Shown here in pieces: positions 19,681-30,899 of a DNA stretch of 64,000 nt. This DNA is from Triglochin maritima. Taxonomy: Eukaryota > Streptophyta > Magnoliopsida > Alismatales > Juncaginaceae. Positions within the stretch are counted from its first letter, which is position 1; the number at the start of each line of letters is the position of its first letter. A model generated the notes under the pieces. The model saw nothing but the letters and a program-made list of their open reading frames with translations, had not been told where the DNA came from and did not search any database. The stretch is from assembly GCA_963682175.1 (NCBI GenBank), contig OY821777.1:15644001-15708000 (forward strand), given 5' to 3'. Both the position numbers and the translations under genes were made by a program.

Positions 19681-20216
19681 AGGGCTGTATATGGGGCGGG
19701 TAAAACCCGCCAACCCGACTCGCCTAAGTCGGGTAGCGGTATAAAACTCTCAATCCGCCACCCGCCAACCCGAATACCCGCCAACCCGACTAATAAACGA
19801 GGTGGGTAGCGGTTGTATTTTTAACTCGCCCTGTTTACCCGATTACCCGCCTAAGAATTTAATAAATTAATTAATAAATATTATATATATACACTTATAT
19901 ACCATATACATATACATATTCTCTAATCCCTAATTTACTAATAGTGTTATAAAGTTAAAGTTATTTATAATTTTATGGTGTTCATCACATTGGTAATGTT
20001 TTTAAGGTGCTAATGTGTCATGTTTTTAATTTATAGTGTTATGCAGAAAGAAATAAAAAACATATAAAAATCCATTTATCCATCTACCCACCCCGCATAA
20101 CCCGTTTACCCGACCCGCCCCACCCGTGTAACTCGTTTACCCAATCTTAGGCGGTTCGGGTAGCGGTTTAAAAACAATTCACACAACCCGCCAACCCGCC
20201 TACCATAGACGCCCGC
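19681..20216. mobile_element. hAT-like MITE with GGCGGGT subterminal repeats
   Basis: Starts TAGGGCTGTATATGGGGCGG and is rich in CCCGCC/GGCGGGT motifs at both ends, with an AT-rich, non-coding middle. The right end, read in reverse, begins GGGCGTCTATGGTAGGCGGG, giving imperfect TIRs of about 25 bp. The plan (TAGGG..GTA.A.GGG start, CG-rich subterminal repeats) matches the hAT at 52254. No clear 8-bp duplication. Confidence 0.6.
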
Positions 20217-20662
20217 GAATTAACTGGGCGCTGATAAAGATGGTCTTAAGAACACGGATTCCAAATTCCAATAAAACAACTATACTGTATTAGGATGAAA
20301 CCAGGTTGGGTGGGATTTGTCTTGTCAAAGGTCCAGATTTCTCCAAAACAAAAAGAGTCCTTATACACGGTCGCGCGCGTCCAGGACGCGGTTGATGGGG
20401 CATCAAGTCAGCTGCCTAGTCAGCCAAAAGTAAAGCGCACGTTTTTTCGAGAAATGGAAAAACCTCTGTGGATTTCGTGCGACGGTTCCCTCTCTGACGC
20501 AACGATAAGATCGGGAAGGGACACCATACTGGCGCTTGTTCACATCCCGAGTTGCGAAAGAAAACCAAAACTGTTTCTTATCTTTCTCGCATTCCCTTTC
20601 TCAACTTTTCTCTGATTCATCACCCCAGTTCTTTTTCGTAACCCTAGATATCCGTCGACGAC

Positions 20663-21420
20663 ATGGATTCTCCACTTCAAGCTTCTGGTGGTACACCAGG
20701 TTTGTTGTTTTAACCGTGACATTGAATTGCGATACTATAAAAAGGAATGTTCTCATACGGTTGGTGTCTTCTTAGTCTTCTACACATTACTTCCAGCCCT
20801 CCAAATGTTCGTGGACCCCAATAGAGAAGGTCTTTGGGAAGATGAGGGACACAGAGAAAGATGCCTTCCGGGCTACCCCCTTCAGTCACTTCATCACCCT
20901 CTGCAACGTTCCTGTCGATAATGACATTATCGACTGGTTCGTGGAACACTATGACCCCGAGGCGATGGGGTTGAGGATCGGCTCTGGGGTAGTACACTTC
21001 ACAGCCGAAGACGTTGCCCTAATTTTTGGGCTCAGATTACATGAGAAGGTTGTAAGGATGCATCTGAAGGAAGTCGCAACCCGACATGGGGAGATTCTGA
21101 ACAACATCCAAATATCTGCCCAGATGATGGCTACGAGATATGTGGGTGATGAGGAGGAGGAGGAGTACGTCCGGCTACTCATTTGTTAGATCTTCATCCA
21201 TTTTTTGTTCTGCGATGGCACCCATCGAACCAAAATTTGGTTCCTCGATCACTCTTGACTAGGCTACACAAGTACGAGTGGGCCGAGGCTGTTCACGAGG
21301 CACTTGTGACGGGCCTGGAAAAGGCCAACCGAGATCTACGCGCTAGGAGATCTACCGGTTCTTCTATTTTAAGAAGGGGATACGTCGATGGGTGTGTTGT
21401 TGTACTACATGCAATGGTTT
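20663..21420 (+). pseudogene. N-terminal part of MULE-borne Ulp1-type protein (plant-mobile-like domain), frameshifted
   Basis: An ATG at 20663 (MDSPLQASGG) follows a CT-rich leader. After a probable intron with acceptor TTCCAG (20796), a frame reads PSKCSWTPIEKVFGK into MRDTEKDAFRATPFSHF (20842 on), then HFTAEDVALIFGLRLH, an N-terminal domain found ahead of Ulp1-like proteases in plant MULEs. A frameshift near 21180 moves the rest to another frame, where DRLHKYEWAEAVHEAL and a GYVDGCVVVLHAMV-like end are still readable to 21420. The domain may be a protein-interaction module; its function is not known to me. The gene is broken by the shift and by stops. Confidence 0.65.
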
Positions 21421-22410
21421 AAGTTTCGTTTGTTCCTTTTTAAGATGGTGTTTGTTCCTTTTAAGATGTTGTTTGTTCCTTTTTAAGTTTCGTTTGTTCA
21501 TTTTTAAGTTTCGTTTGTTCCTTTTTAAGTTGTTGTTTGTTCTTTTTAAGTTATCATTGTTCTTTTTTAAGTTATACTTCTTCCTTTTTTAAGTTATGTT
21601 TGTTCCTTTTTAAGTTATGATTTATCATTTTTATGTTATACTTGTTCCTTTTTAAGTTATGATTCTTCCTTTTTATGTTATATTTGTTCCTTTTTAAGTT
21701 TCGTTTGTTCCTTTTTAAGATGTTGTTTGTTCCCTTTTAAGTTATGTTTCTTCCTTTTTATGTTATACTTGTTCCTTTTTAAGTTATGCTTCTTCCTTTT
21801 TATGTTATACTTGTTCCTTTTTAAGTTTCGTTTATTTCTTTTTAAGATGTTGTTTGTTCCTTTTTTAGTTTCGTTTGTTCATTTTTAAGTTATGCTTCTT
21901 CCTTTTTAAGTTATGTTTGTTCCTTTTTAAGTTGTTGTTTATCCTTTTTAAGTTATGCTTGTTCATTTTTAAGTATGTTTCTTCTTTTTTATGTTATACT
22001 TGTTCCTTTTTAAGTTATGCTTGTTCCTTTTTATTTTATACTTGTATGTTTTTAAGTTTCGTTTGTTCCTTTTTATGTTATGCTTGGTCCTTTTTAAGTT
22101 ATGGTTGTTCCTTTTTATATTGTTTGTTCCTTTTCAAGTTATATATGTTCCTTTTTATGTTATACTTGTTCATTTTTATGTTGTACTTGTAGCTTTTTAT
22201 GTTATAATTGTTCCTTTTTAAATTATTGTTTTTTATTTTTAAATTAATATTTTCTTTTTTAAATTTTGTTTGTTCTTTTTTAAGATTTGTCTGATCCTTT
22301 TTAAATATTGTTTTGTTCCTTTTTAAGTAGTTGTTTATCCTTTTTAAGTTTCATTTGTTCCTTTTGAATTTTAGTTTCTTCGTTTTTAGGTAACTGTTTT
22401 TAATTCGGTT
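21421..22410 (+). repeat. T-rich minisatellite array 1, in the intron of the Ulp1-type gene
   Basis: Several dozen degenerate copies of a roughly 20-nt unit, GTTTGTTCCTTTTTAAGTT, with variants TATACTTG and TATGCTTC. The array ends just before a good acceptor (TTCTTCTTCTTAG, AG at 22421-22422). The same unit, in reverse complement, forms the arrays at 30900-31790 and 33185-33880. Apparent proteins rich in FLFKL read from it are artefacts. Confidence 0.9.
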
Positions 22411-22422
22411 TCTTCTTCTTAG

Positions 22423-22547
22423 GTATGGTTGTGCGAGAAGTTCAACCAGGCGGAGCCTAAAATGGGTGGTCATCCTAGGTTGAATCGTTGGTCGAGCATG
22501 TTTGGAAAACGGCTCATCCTGAAGAAATTGGAGGAAAGGAGCATCAC
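22423..22547 (+). pseudogene. Ulp1-type gene exon fragment before the retrotransposon
   Basis: Open frame after the acceptor at 22421-22422, encoding WLCEKFNQAEPKMGG then RLNRWSSMFGKRL and a Lys/Glu-rich stretch. It is cut at the ATCAC target duplication of element 2; the sequence resumes at 29016. Confidence 0.55.
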
Positions 22548-23754
22548 TGATGAGAATTAAATTTATACCGCAAGTGCACGGCGTCAATGAAGACGTGGCA
22601 AATACGGGTCGAACACAAGGAGGGAGAGATCTTGTTATTTGTGTGATTTTCGATTAAGGGGAAGAAGGAGAGAAGAAATAAATTGGGTTTTGAGATTGTT
22701 TTGATTTTTAATTTCCTAAAGCATGAAACATGAACAAATAAAACTAAAGCAAGAACAAAGATGGTGAATTCCGTTGGGTGGAGGTTTAGGTATTGGGTTT
22801 AGATTAGAGAATTCAGAAACTTATAATAAATCATATTAGTTATAAAGCATTACATGATAAATGATTTAACATAAACTCAAGTAATCAAAATATACTAACA
22901 CGAAATTAAAATAATAACTTTTATTCTTCTTCTCTTCACCCTAAATCCGTCACCTCCACCCTTTGGAAAGAGTTAGAAACTCATGGATGGAAAGGAGGAG
23001 AAGGGGTCCTAGAGGAATTACAAAACTAAAAACAAGAAATAAAACAACAGAAATTTATTAAACTAAGGAATAAAAACTAGAACATAAGCCACGGACCATC
23101 ACAACATCGTTAGGGCTATTTATAGCCGATATAAGGGACTTAGGTATAAAATAGGAAAGTACACGCGTCAACACGCAACCGGTAAACATTTTAGAGCATG
23201 AATCTAATTTGGTGCGGCGGATTCGCCGCATTTTGTACATAGGGTGCGGCGGATTCGCCACCTTTTTAGCTCTGATTTAATCCGGAATTTTCCTGTGTGT
23301 TTATGGTATGATTTCAATATCCTTTGCGCATCTGGATTGATTCTTTCCTTTCTTTTGAGCTCCGACTTTATTTCTTTATATATTTGGAGATCCACATTGA
23401 TTTTTCTTTAGATTTTCTCTATAATAATAAAAGCTACTCGTATTTTGCAATTAGGTCCTTGGTTTTTTGCAATTAAGTCCTTGTCTACTTTTGTGCTTAA
23501 GTCCTTGTCCTTTTTGTAATTAGGTCTTGAATGCTTTTATGCTTGGATGCATTTCCATTTGAAACCCGATAATCTTGAACTTGGTCTTTATGCCATGAAT
23601 GAGTCTCTTGCACGCATTTATGCTCGGGATATGGCTAATTTCCATTCAGGTCCCTGTATTCTATAAATAAGACAAAACACATACCTTAGTAGCATTTATT
23701 GATATAAAATTAATCTAAATGAAAGACATATGATGCAATGTATGCAATGCATCA
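22548..23754 (-). repeat. 3' LTR of element 2
   Basis: Reads TGATGCATTGCATACATTGC... on the minus strand and ends ...AATTCTCATCA. It contains a palindrome pair at 23213-23262 and TATAAATAG (minus) at 23116-23124. Confidence 0.92.
23213..23262 (-). promoter_or_regulatory. Paired palindromes in U3 of element 2
   Basis: TGCGGCGGATTCGCCGCA (23213-23230) and GGTGCGGCGGATTCGCCACC (23243-23262) are two near-palindromes, 89-138 nt upstream of the minus-strand TATA box. They recur in the 5' LTR (about 28469-28518), and matching dyads lie in the leader (27595-27643). Position and pairing mirror element 1, with different sequence. Confidence 0.75.
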
Positions 23755-23945
23755 AATACCCCCACACCTAGATTTTGCTAGTCTCTAGCGAAACAGAATA
23801 TAAGAAAAATGAAAACAGGGAAATCCTAACTCACTTTCGTAGGAATCACGGTTGCACTTAGCATGTTCAACAAGCCTTTAAACCCCCAAGTTTCCTTAGA
23901 GGACGCGTTTTGTCTCTTGAGGGTTTTCAGTTGACACACCCACAA
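23755..23945 (-). other. Conserved pre-LTR block and polypurine tract of element 2
   Basis: On the minus strand TAGGTGTGGGGGTATT (23755-23770) abuts the 3' LTR. Upstream, the block containing CATGCTAAGTGCAACCGTGA and CTACGAAAGTGAGTTAGGAT matches element 1 at 10996-11172. Conservation extends well beyond the polypurine tract. Confidence 0.75.
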
Positions 23946-25044
23946 AGTCTTAATTCAACATTCCATTAATAACTCTCAATATCTCCACTTCAACCTTATA
24001 CATCTCACTGAGAATTCTTGCATGCTCATTATACAAATCTAACTTATAAATTTTTTGACTTGGTTTTTGTTCCTCCAACATTCACACCACTAACCCTTTT
24101 ACACATGATATTACTTAAATTATTTTGCACGCCTCTTCTGGTGGTGAAATATCATTCGGATCAACCATGGCATGGATCATTCTTTTAGCTTTGGGCCTTG
24201 AGTATATAAATATGTATTTTTTTTCTTTTTCCGTTATTCAACACATTTGCTTTTTCTGACACTTTTACCCTTTTTGCATTCGTGTAGCGAGTTTGGTCGA
24301 TAATCCTGAGCTGGCAGACTCAAGTTACCGGGTTTTAAGATACCCCTACGGACCAGTGACTCAAAGGCTTGAGCTTTTGTAATCATTTTGCAAAATGTGT
24401 TTTCCTACCTTTATTCCTTTATTTTTACTTTTATTTTCCTCAAGGCTTAATTGCTATTAGAAGTTCACACTTCCCGGTATATTTTCCTCAACCTCTGCTT
24501 TTCATCAACCACTTCAAAGATTTGATTCATCCAATTTAAGTGCATACATGTCTTAAAGGGTAATGAGTTATTTCTTTGGAACTTAGATTTATGTCATCGT
24601 TTCTATAAGCAGAACTATATAATAAGGAACAAAAATTCAATGGAATTTGTACTCGGGTTTTGGTAGTTCAATCTTAAGCTATGTTATGAAACATTAAAAT
24701 ATATTTTTTTAAGAAATAAAAGAACAGATATATAGATAGATATATACATAAACACCCCCCACACCTAAATCATGCATTGTCCTCAATGAATGTGAGCAAG
24801 ATACTACATGGATTTATGCATGAAAAAGGAAAGATCTCACCAACGTGAAGTACAAAGGAAAGTTCATGGCTCTATTGATGGACAAAAACCCGAATTCCCT
24901 CAAAAACCTGTGAGATGCTAAAGAAGGGATAAATACAACAGATGATTATTTATTTATTTATTGTTATACATATATAACTATGTACAAACATAAGTTCACA
25001 TCTTCATTTGTCAAGAGACATCAAATGGAAACTTCAAGAGTGGG
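23946..25044 (-). other. Noncoding 3' part of element 2 with conserved post-Gag block
   Basis: 24751-24940 (minus) matches element 1 at 9765-9957, including CATTGAGGACAATGCATGA and an internal polypurine tract TAGGTGTGGGGGGTGTTT at about 24751-24767. The remainder (23946-24750) has no long frame and no pol motif. Confidence 0.7.
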
Positions 25045-26517
25045 TCAGTGCACCTGAAAAGGAAACATGACACCACGTGGGGCCAGAAAATGCATGTGTG
25101 GGCCGCCTTCACAAAAAGCGCTAGATGAAATGAGAGGTTCATGAATTGGACACAAAGGCGTCTCATTCAAAGGATCAAACTGAAAGAGCTTGAACCTCTC
25201 GAGAGTTTGGGAATTAAGGGGCAACGGAAGAGGAGTTTCTCCCGTTGCGGTGTTGAAGTTATGATCATCAATCCAAACTCTCCAACCAACTGGCTGGTGT
25301 GTCGGAACGAGGTCAAGAACCTTGTCAGGCAAGTCCGACACACCAGGCGAACAAAAAGTGGGTCTCATACCCAAAGTATCTTCTAAGGAACTTCTAATAC
25401 CCTCATTAGCTATGTAGTTGTTTGATGTTCCATCATTTCCAAGATGATCAGGAACAATGGTGAGAGGCACACTCTCATCAGGTTGTTTGAAATTGAGGGT
25501 ACTAGGGAGATCTTGCTCCACCAGAGGTGAGTCCTTAAGAGATGCAACATGAAGATCATGTGGCTCAAGGGCCACGGAACAAGAAGATAGGGCACAATCC
25601 TGTGCCGACTCATAATGAAATTGGTCCATATAAATCGAATCCTCCACTAAGTGATCGTGAATTGAAATTCCAAGTCCCTCAGACCGACTAGGAAGTTGAC
25701 TTTGAAAGATTGTGCTTTGAATTTGTGTATGTGGTGGTGGTTCGATACTAAAAGATGAGTCATCATGTTGACACGAAAAGTTATTTTCCTCACTTAATTG
25801 CTGCGACATTTGACTCAATTGCAGTACCATATTGTGTACGGACTATTGAGTAGTTGTCTTGAACGTATGGAAAGCGTGTTCCAAGGTATCAGGTATGTGG
25901 TCAACTATGAGGTTCGAGTCAGAACTCGGGACATTTTTAGGTTGGGTGTTGGTAGACTGAGGATAAGTCCAATGATTTGAAGTGGGTTGTTGGTAGAGTT
26001 CTGGGTATTCGGGAGAATGATATTGGGGCGAAAATGACGTATAAGAATTTGGATATGAATTGTTTCCCCATGAATCCATCACTCTTGGGTTATACGGGGA
26101 TGTGTAATGGTCATATCGAGCATTTTGGGAAAAGGTATGCTTATACTCAGGCTCTGGGGGAACATAAGGACATTCCCTAATAACATGACCACTCAACCCG
26201 CAACAGTCGCACGGTACGGCTACTGGAGCCACCGGTGCACTCATGTTGTCAGCCCAACGCATGAAGGAGGCAAAAGTTTGTTGTAATGTGTCAGTTCGTT
26301 GACCAGCATATGATCCAACATAACTAGATTGTGGTCTAGCAGTCTGTGCCTTTCTCATGTTACCCCAATATGACGATTGCTCAGTCATATAATTAGGATT
26401 GTCCCAACCATATGGGGTGTTAGTCTGAGCCACCCCAGCCTGCATGGCTTTAGAATACCAGGAAGCATTGTCCTGGTCCCAACAATGATATGGATGGTTG
26501 CTCATGTAACCATCCAT
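25045..26517 (-). pseudogene. Gag-like protein of element 2 with one in-frame stop
   Basis: A single frame from ATG at 26517 to the stop at 25045, interrupted once by TAG at 25843-25845 in a TTQ-stop-SVHN context. The N-terminal half (about 225 residues) is rich in Tyr, Asn, Pro and Ser and has one CCHC knuckle, CDCCGLSGHVIREC (about 26170-26212). The C-terminal half (about 261 residues) is acidic and ends with a domain containing VGWRVWIDD (about 25270-25290) that matches the C-terminus of the element 1 protein. The Gag core and retropepsin present in element 1 are absent. A nucleic-acid-binding role is likely from the knuckle; otherwise the function is unknown. It may have been intact before the single CAG to TAG change. 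Confidence 0.8.
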
Positions 26518-27778
26518 CAAAACACTCTTGAGTCAAGTACTCTTACCCTTATGAGGCTAAGCAAGCACAAGTTCTCGACTCGACCCTAAAATGCTAATAG
26601 AGAATGTAAAGGGGAGGAGACTAGAACGTATAAGTAGGTGAGAAGAAGATGACTCAGAAGAGAAGGGAAACTTAACTCTAAAGATAGAAAAGAAGGTCGG
26701 TCAGAGGTTTCCAAAACAAGCACGGTTCAAACAATCCTAGACCTAGTGTCACTTAGATCTAGACGACTCCTAACTGGTTGAGTCGAATTGATTTGCTTGA
26801 TTCACCTCCCTCACTAATCAAACCAACTTGGTCAGGCCGTGTATAGCTAGTGGGGGCGCTTCCGACAGAGTCGATGCCAATTAGACAACCACTTCGCTTG
26901 GAAGACTTTCGTCAACACAAAAACACTTTCTAGACACCAAATTAAATTCGATCGGCTTCAGGTCATAGCAAGTCAAACCAATTCTTCTCCTTAATTGAGT
27001 CTGAGTCCTTAAGGGTCAATGTCTAATTGATTTTAATTTTAGGCTTGGGTGACACTTTAGGATTGTGATTTGTGGGCTACGGAAGGGTGGTGAAATCCCC
27101 ACCGTATCTTTGCCTATGGAGTTGCCCTTAAGATAGTTTAACTTAGATCTAGCAAAGATAGTCAAACATTGGTCTTTAGTTGGGGGCAATTGCAAGGTTG
27201 TATGCAAATTAGATTATATGCTTAAATGCAAGCGATGAAAAACACGATACGTACCTTTACTCCAGCACTCTTCAACAAAAATTAATTTGCAAGAATTTAG
27301 CAAGAATAATGCATACAAAACACTAAATGATGCATGCACTAAGGCCTTTCTAATTTTGCCAATTTTAGGTCAGAGTTGAATTATTGCCAATTATGGAATT
27401 TTGCCCTAACACGTGCAATTCTAATAAAAGGATTTTTTTTGAAAATAGAAATTACGAGGAAAGAAGGCAACAAAGGTTGCCTAAGCAATGCTCAGTCGGG
27501 TTCACCGCCCGCTCTCGACATTTCAGTAGCTTTACGCGTCCACCCAAAGATTAGTCGCGTCCCAGAAAAATTGGAAGCCCAGATGCTTCAAATATGCGGC
27601 GATTCCGCCGCACGTTGTTCTTGGTATGCGGCGATTCCGCCGCTCGTTAAGCTCAGAATGTGCCCGGATTTCGCCGTGCACTCTGTTGTCTCCTGAAATA
27701 CAAATCCAAATATTTAGATCGCGCACAAGATAAACAGGATAAAATCGAAATCAACAAAAAAACAAAATTTGCGTCGCC
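26518..27778 (-). other. Leader of element 2 with paired palindromes
   Basis: Long untranslated leader. Two dyads, TGCGGCGATTCCGCCGCA (27595-27612) and GCGGCGATTCCGCCGC (27628-27643), begin 135 nt after the primer site, the same spacing as in element 1 (133 nt). Parts near 26740-27110 resemble the element 1 leader. No gene seen; short frames here are not conserved. Confidence 0.7.
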
Positions 27779-27796
27779 TCCCCGGCAACGGCGCCA
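27779..27796 (-). promoter_or_regulatory. Primer binding site of element 2, tRNA-Asp type
   Basis: Minus strand TGGCGCCGTTGCCGGGGA, preceded by the spacer AGTTTT after the 5' LTR; site and spacer are identical to element 1. Confidence 0.9.
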
Positions 27797-27802
27797 AAAA
27801 CT

Positions 27803-29010
27803 TGATGAGAATTAAATTTATACCGCAAGTGCACGACGGCAATTAAGACGTGGCAAATACGGGTCGAACACAAGGAGGGAGAGATCTTGTTATTTGTGTG
27901 ATTTTCGATTAAGGGGAAGAAGGAGAGAAGAAATAAATTGGGTTTTGAGATTTTTTGATTTATAATTTCCTAAAGCATGAAACATGAACAAATAAAACTA
28001 AAGCAAGAACAAAGATGGTGAATTCCGTTGGGTGGAGGTTTAGGTATTGGGTTTAGATTAGAGAATTCAGAAACTTATAATAAATCATATTAGTTATAAA
28101 GCATTACATGATAAATGATTTAACATAAACTCAAGTAATCAAAATATACTAACACGAAATTAAAATAATAACTTTTATTCTTTTTCTCTTCACCCTAAAT
28201 CCGTCACCTCCACCCTTTGGAAAGAGTTAGAAACTCATGGATGGAAAGGAGGAGAAGGGGTCCTAGAGGAATTACAAAACTAAAAACAAGAAATAAAACA
28301 ACAGAAATTTATTAAACTAAGGAATAAAAACTAGAACATAAGCCACGGACCATCACAACATCGTTTCAGGGCTATTTATAGCCGATACAAGGGACTTAGG
28401 TATAAAATAGGAAAGTACACGCGTCAACACGCAACCGGTAAACATTTTAGAGCATGAATCTAATTTGGTGCGGCGGATTCGCCGCATTTTGTACATATGG
28501 TGCGGCGGATTCGCCACCTTTTTAGCTCTGATTTAATCCGGAATTTTCCTGTGTGTTTATGGTATGATTTCAATATCCTTTGCGCATCTGGATTGATTCT
28601 TTCCTTTCTTTTGAGCTCCGACTTTATTTCTTTATATATTTGGAGATCCACATTGATTTTTCTTTAGATTTTCTCCATAATAATAAAAGCTACTCGTAAT
28701 TTGCAATTATGTCCTTGGCCTTTTGCAATTAAGTCCTTGTCTACTTTTGTGCTTAAGTCCTTGTCCTTTTTGTAATTAGGTCTTGAATGCTTTTATGCTT
28801 GGATGCATTTCCATTTGAAACCCGATAATCTTGAACTTGGTCTTTATGCCATGAATGAGTCTCTTGCACGCATTTATGCTCGGGATATGGGTAATTTGCA
28901 TTCAGGTCCCTGTATTCTGTAAATAAGACTAAACACATACCTTAGTAGCATTTATTGATATAAAATTAATCTAAATGAAAGACATATGATGCAATGTATG
29001 CAATGCATCA
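27803..29010 (-). repeat. 5' LTR of element 2
   Basis: Direct repeat of 22548-23754, with about twenty scattered differences (for example CGTTTCAGGG against CGTTAGGG in the region before the TATA box). Followed by the ATCAC duplication. Confidence 0.92.
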
Positions 29011-29015
29011 ATCAC

Positions 29016-29645
29016 CCTTACAAAAACTTATGCGGGTGAATTCAATCAGACTCAGTCGACCACCCTTACGTAGAAAGAGAGGGAAATCATTGGTCTGGAT
29101 GAAAAACCTCAGCCAACCCTACGAACAAATAGTGATTGCCAGTCAACAAGCACCGAACCAATGGTGCAATTGAGAGACTGCAGCATCCCTCGGGACCCAC
29201 TGCGGCAAGAATTGGAGTTTGCAGGGTTGATGACAAATGGCTACAAGCAGAAGTTGCCCTGAATGAGGCAAATAAAGAGGTTAAGATGCTGAATGAGGAA
29301 CTGAGGAAGTACCGGGAGGAAAATGAGACTCTCAGGGAAGAGATTGCATCTCTTCGAGGATATGGTATAGAAGGTGGACAAGAAGGGAGAGAGGAGGAAA
29401 GGAGGGATGAAGAGCAGGAAAGAGAGGATGAGAATAGGAGGGAAAGAGACAATGAGATGGAGAGGGAAAGAGAGACAAAAAGAAGAGGGCAGGAGAGCGG
29501 AGGAGAAAAAGAGAGAGGAGAGGGAAAGAGAAGAGAAGAGGAAAGAGGAGGAAAAAGAGAAAGAGATGGAGAGAGAAAGATAAGAGAAGAGGAAAGAGGA
29601 GGAAAAAGAGAGAGAGGGAGAGGGAAAGAGAAGAGAAGAGGATAG
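29016..29645 (+). pseudogene. Ulp1-type gene, middle region with coiled coil
   Basis: Continues the protease gene after the retrotransposon. A frame from about 29136 reads a strongly helical coiled-coil segment (NEANKEVKMLNEELRKYREE then ETLREEIASL) into a very charged Glu/Arg/Lys stretch, and stops at 29643. The upstream portion (29016-29135) is open in another frame with a TAG near 29071, so frameshifts or stops have accumulated. The coiled coil may have mediated oligomerisation; no enzymatic motif here. Confidence 0.5.
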
Positions 29646-30075
29646 AGGGGGAGAAAAGGAGAGGGGAGAAGGAAAGAGAAGAGAAGAGGCAAGAGCAGGA
29701 AAAAGAGAAACAGATGGAGAGAGAACAGAAGAGGATAGAAGAGGAAAAGAGGAGGGAGGAAGATGAAAGAGAGAGGAAAGAAGACAAGAAGAGAGAAGAG
29801 GAAAGCCGATGATAAAAGAAGAGAATGAGAGAAGAGGTAGAAAGAAAGAGGGTAGAGGAGGAAAATGAGAAAGAGAATGAGAGGGAGAAAGAAGAGAAAC
29901 AGATAGAGGAGGAGAGAAGAGAGGGGGATAAGCAGAAGAAGAAAAAGGAGGAGGATGGAAAGGAAAAACCCAAGAGGACTGGGGGGCCAAAGGATCATGC
30001 TCATCGGCCAAAAAACAAGAAGATGATGTGAAAGAAACGAAGAAAAAAGAAGAGGAGCGGAAAAGGGGAGAAAGA
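29383..30075 (+). repeat. Long polypurine tract (GA-rich) in the protease gene
   Basis: Nearly 700 bases almost entirely A and G on the plus strand, built from GAGA, GGAAAGAG and AGAAGAGG motifs. All three plus frames read as charged Glu/Arg/Lys sequence and the minus frames as Ser/Leu/Phe sequence. The minus-strand 305-residue frame is a composition artefact. Confidence 0.9.
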
Positions 30076-30125
30076 AGGCTTCAGAGGAGCATGAAAAAAA
30101 ACGGGATGGGAATGACGAATTCAGG

Positions 30126-30872
30126 ATGGCTCGTCACGGGAGAGAGACTAGGCCAGACGTTGACATGGATGCATTGGCCACGTTGAGCGCTGATGAGCTG
30201 AACATTGTACTGAAGGTGACCGCACCTACACATACCCAAAGGGAGGTGATCTGGAGAGGTAATTCATGTTTCTTCACACGTTCCGACCTCAAGGAGATAA
30301 TGACGAAGGGGATGGATTTGACCAACCAGGCAATCGAGAGTATGTTTTGTGTACTGGAAGAGCGCCAAAAAACAGAAAACTACTCCCAAGAGTTAATTTG
30401 TATTCCAAACTTCTATTCGAAAAGAATTTTGATCGATCAAGAGAATACCATGATTGAAAAGTGGTTGTCGCCCAGACTACAAGGCTTTGAACCGGGAAGC
30501 ATCGTGATTGCACAACCACTGTTGTTGTCAGAACACTGGACCCTGGTTGTTGTTAATGGCTTAGATGAGGAGATCCTGCATTACAACAGTTGCTCTAGGG
30601 AGCTGGTCCCAGATGAGGATCCTGACAATGCGGTAGGGATACATGAATGTTCGGCCAAATATGTGGGTGAATTCTGGAGAAATCGTCTTAAGGTGAACTG
30701 GTCAGTGAGATACCTGAGGGAAACATGCCAAAGACAAATGCCGGGAAGCAACGACTGCAGTGTTTTTCTATACTACTGGATAAAATGTCTCATGCGAAAG
30801 GTCAACCCAACGGAACAGAAAGACCCCAAGACACTTCACTCGATCAGGGGTGAAATGGCCATTACTTATTGA
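30126..30872 (+). pseudogene. Ulp1-type (C48) cysteine protease domain, MULE-borne
   Basis: A 248-residue open frame ending TGA at 30870. The segment from EHWTLVVVN through LHYNSCSRE to QMPGSNDCSVFLYYWIKCL is the C-terminal catalytic domain of SUMO-protease-like Ulp1 proteins: His in EHWTL, Gln before GSND and Cys in NDCSVF are present, but the usual Asp of the YDS motif is Asn (HYNS). Intact MULE versions are thought to act as isopeptidases, though their role in transposition is unclear. This exon is uninterrupted, but the upstream gene is broken by frameshifts and a retrotransposon, so expression as a full protein is unlikely. Confidence 0.75.
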
Positions 30873-30899
30873 TGGACTCCCGCAGCTGTGTCGAATTAA

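Larger units (their letters stand above)
22548..29010 (-). mobile_element. Second Athila-like LTR retrotransposon without pol, minus strand
   Basis: Complete 6.46 kb element in reverse orientation: LTRs 22548-23754 (3') and 27803-29010 (5'), target duplication ATCAC at 22543-22547 and 29011-29015, tRNA-Asp primer site (27779-27796), and 3' polypurine tract next to the left LTR (23755-23770). The internal region is only 4.05 kb and encodes a Gag-like protein lacking the N-terminal Gag domain, protease and pol. The two LTRs differ at roughly twenty positions by eye, so it is older than element 1. Same lineage as element 1, but with a different LTR. The same LTR family occurs solo at 55367-56565. 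Confidence 0.92.

Noticed and set aside
21392..22221. Plus-strand frames encoding FLFKL-rich peptides, and similar minus frames at 30896-31517
   Set aside because: They are translations of the T-rich minisatellite; composition follows the repeat and they appear on whichever strand is T-rich.
21421..22410. CRISPR-like array of short regular repeats
   Set aside because: Units are directly abutting and degenerate, with no unique spacers; this is a eukaryotic minisatellite inside an intron.
29087..30004. 305-codon minus-strand frame rich in Ser, Leu and Phe
   Set aside because: Complement of the polypurine tract; three overlapping frames show the same low-complexity composition and no domain.
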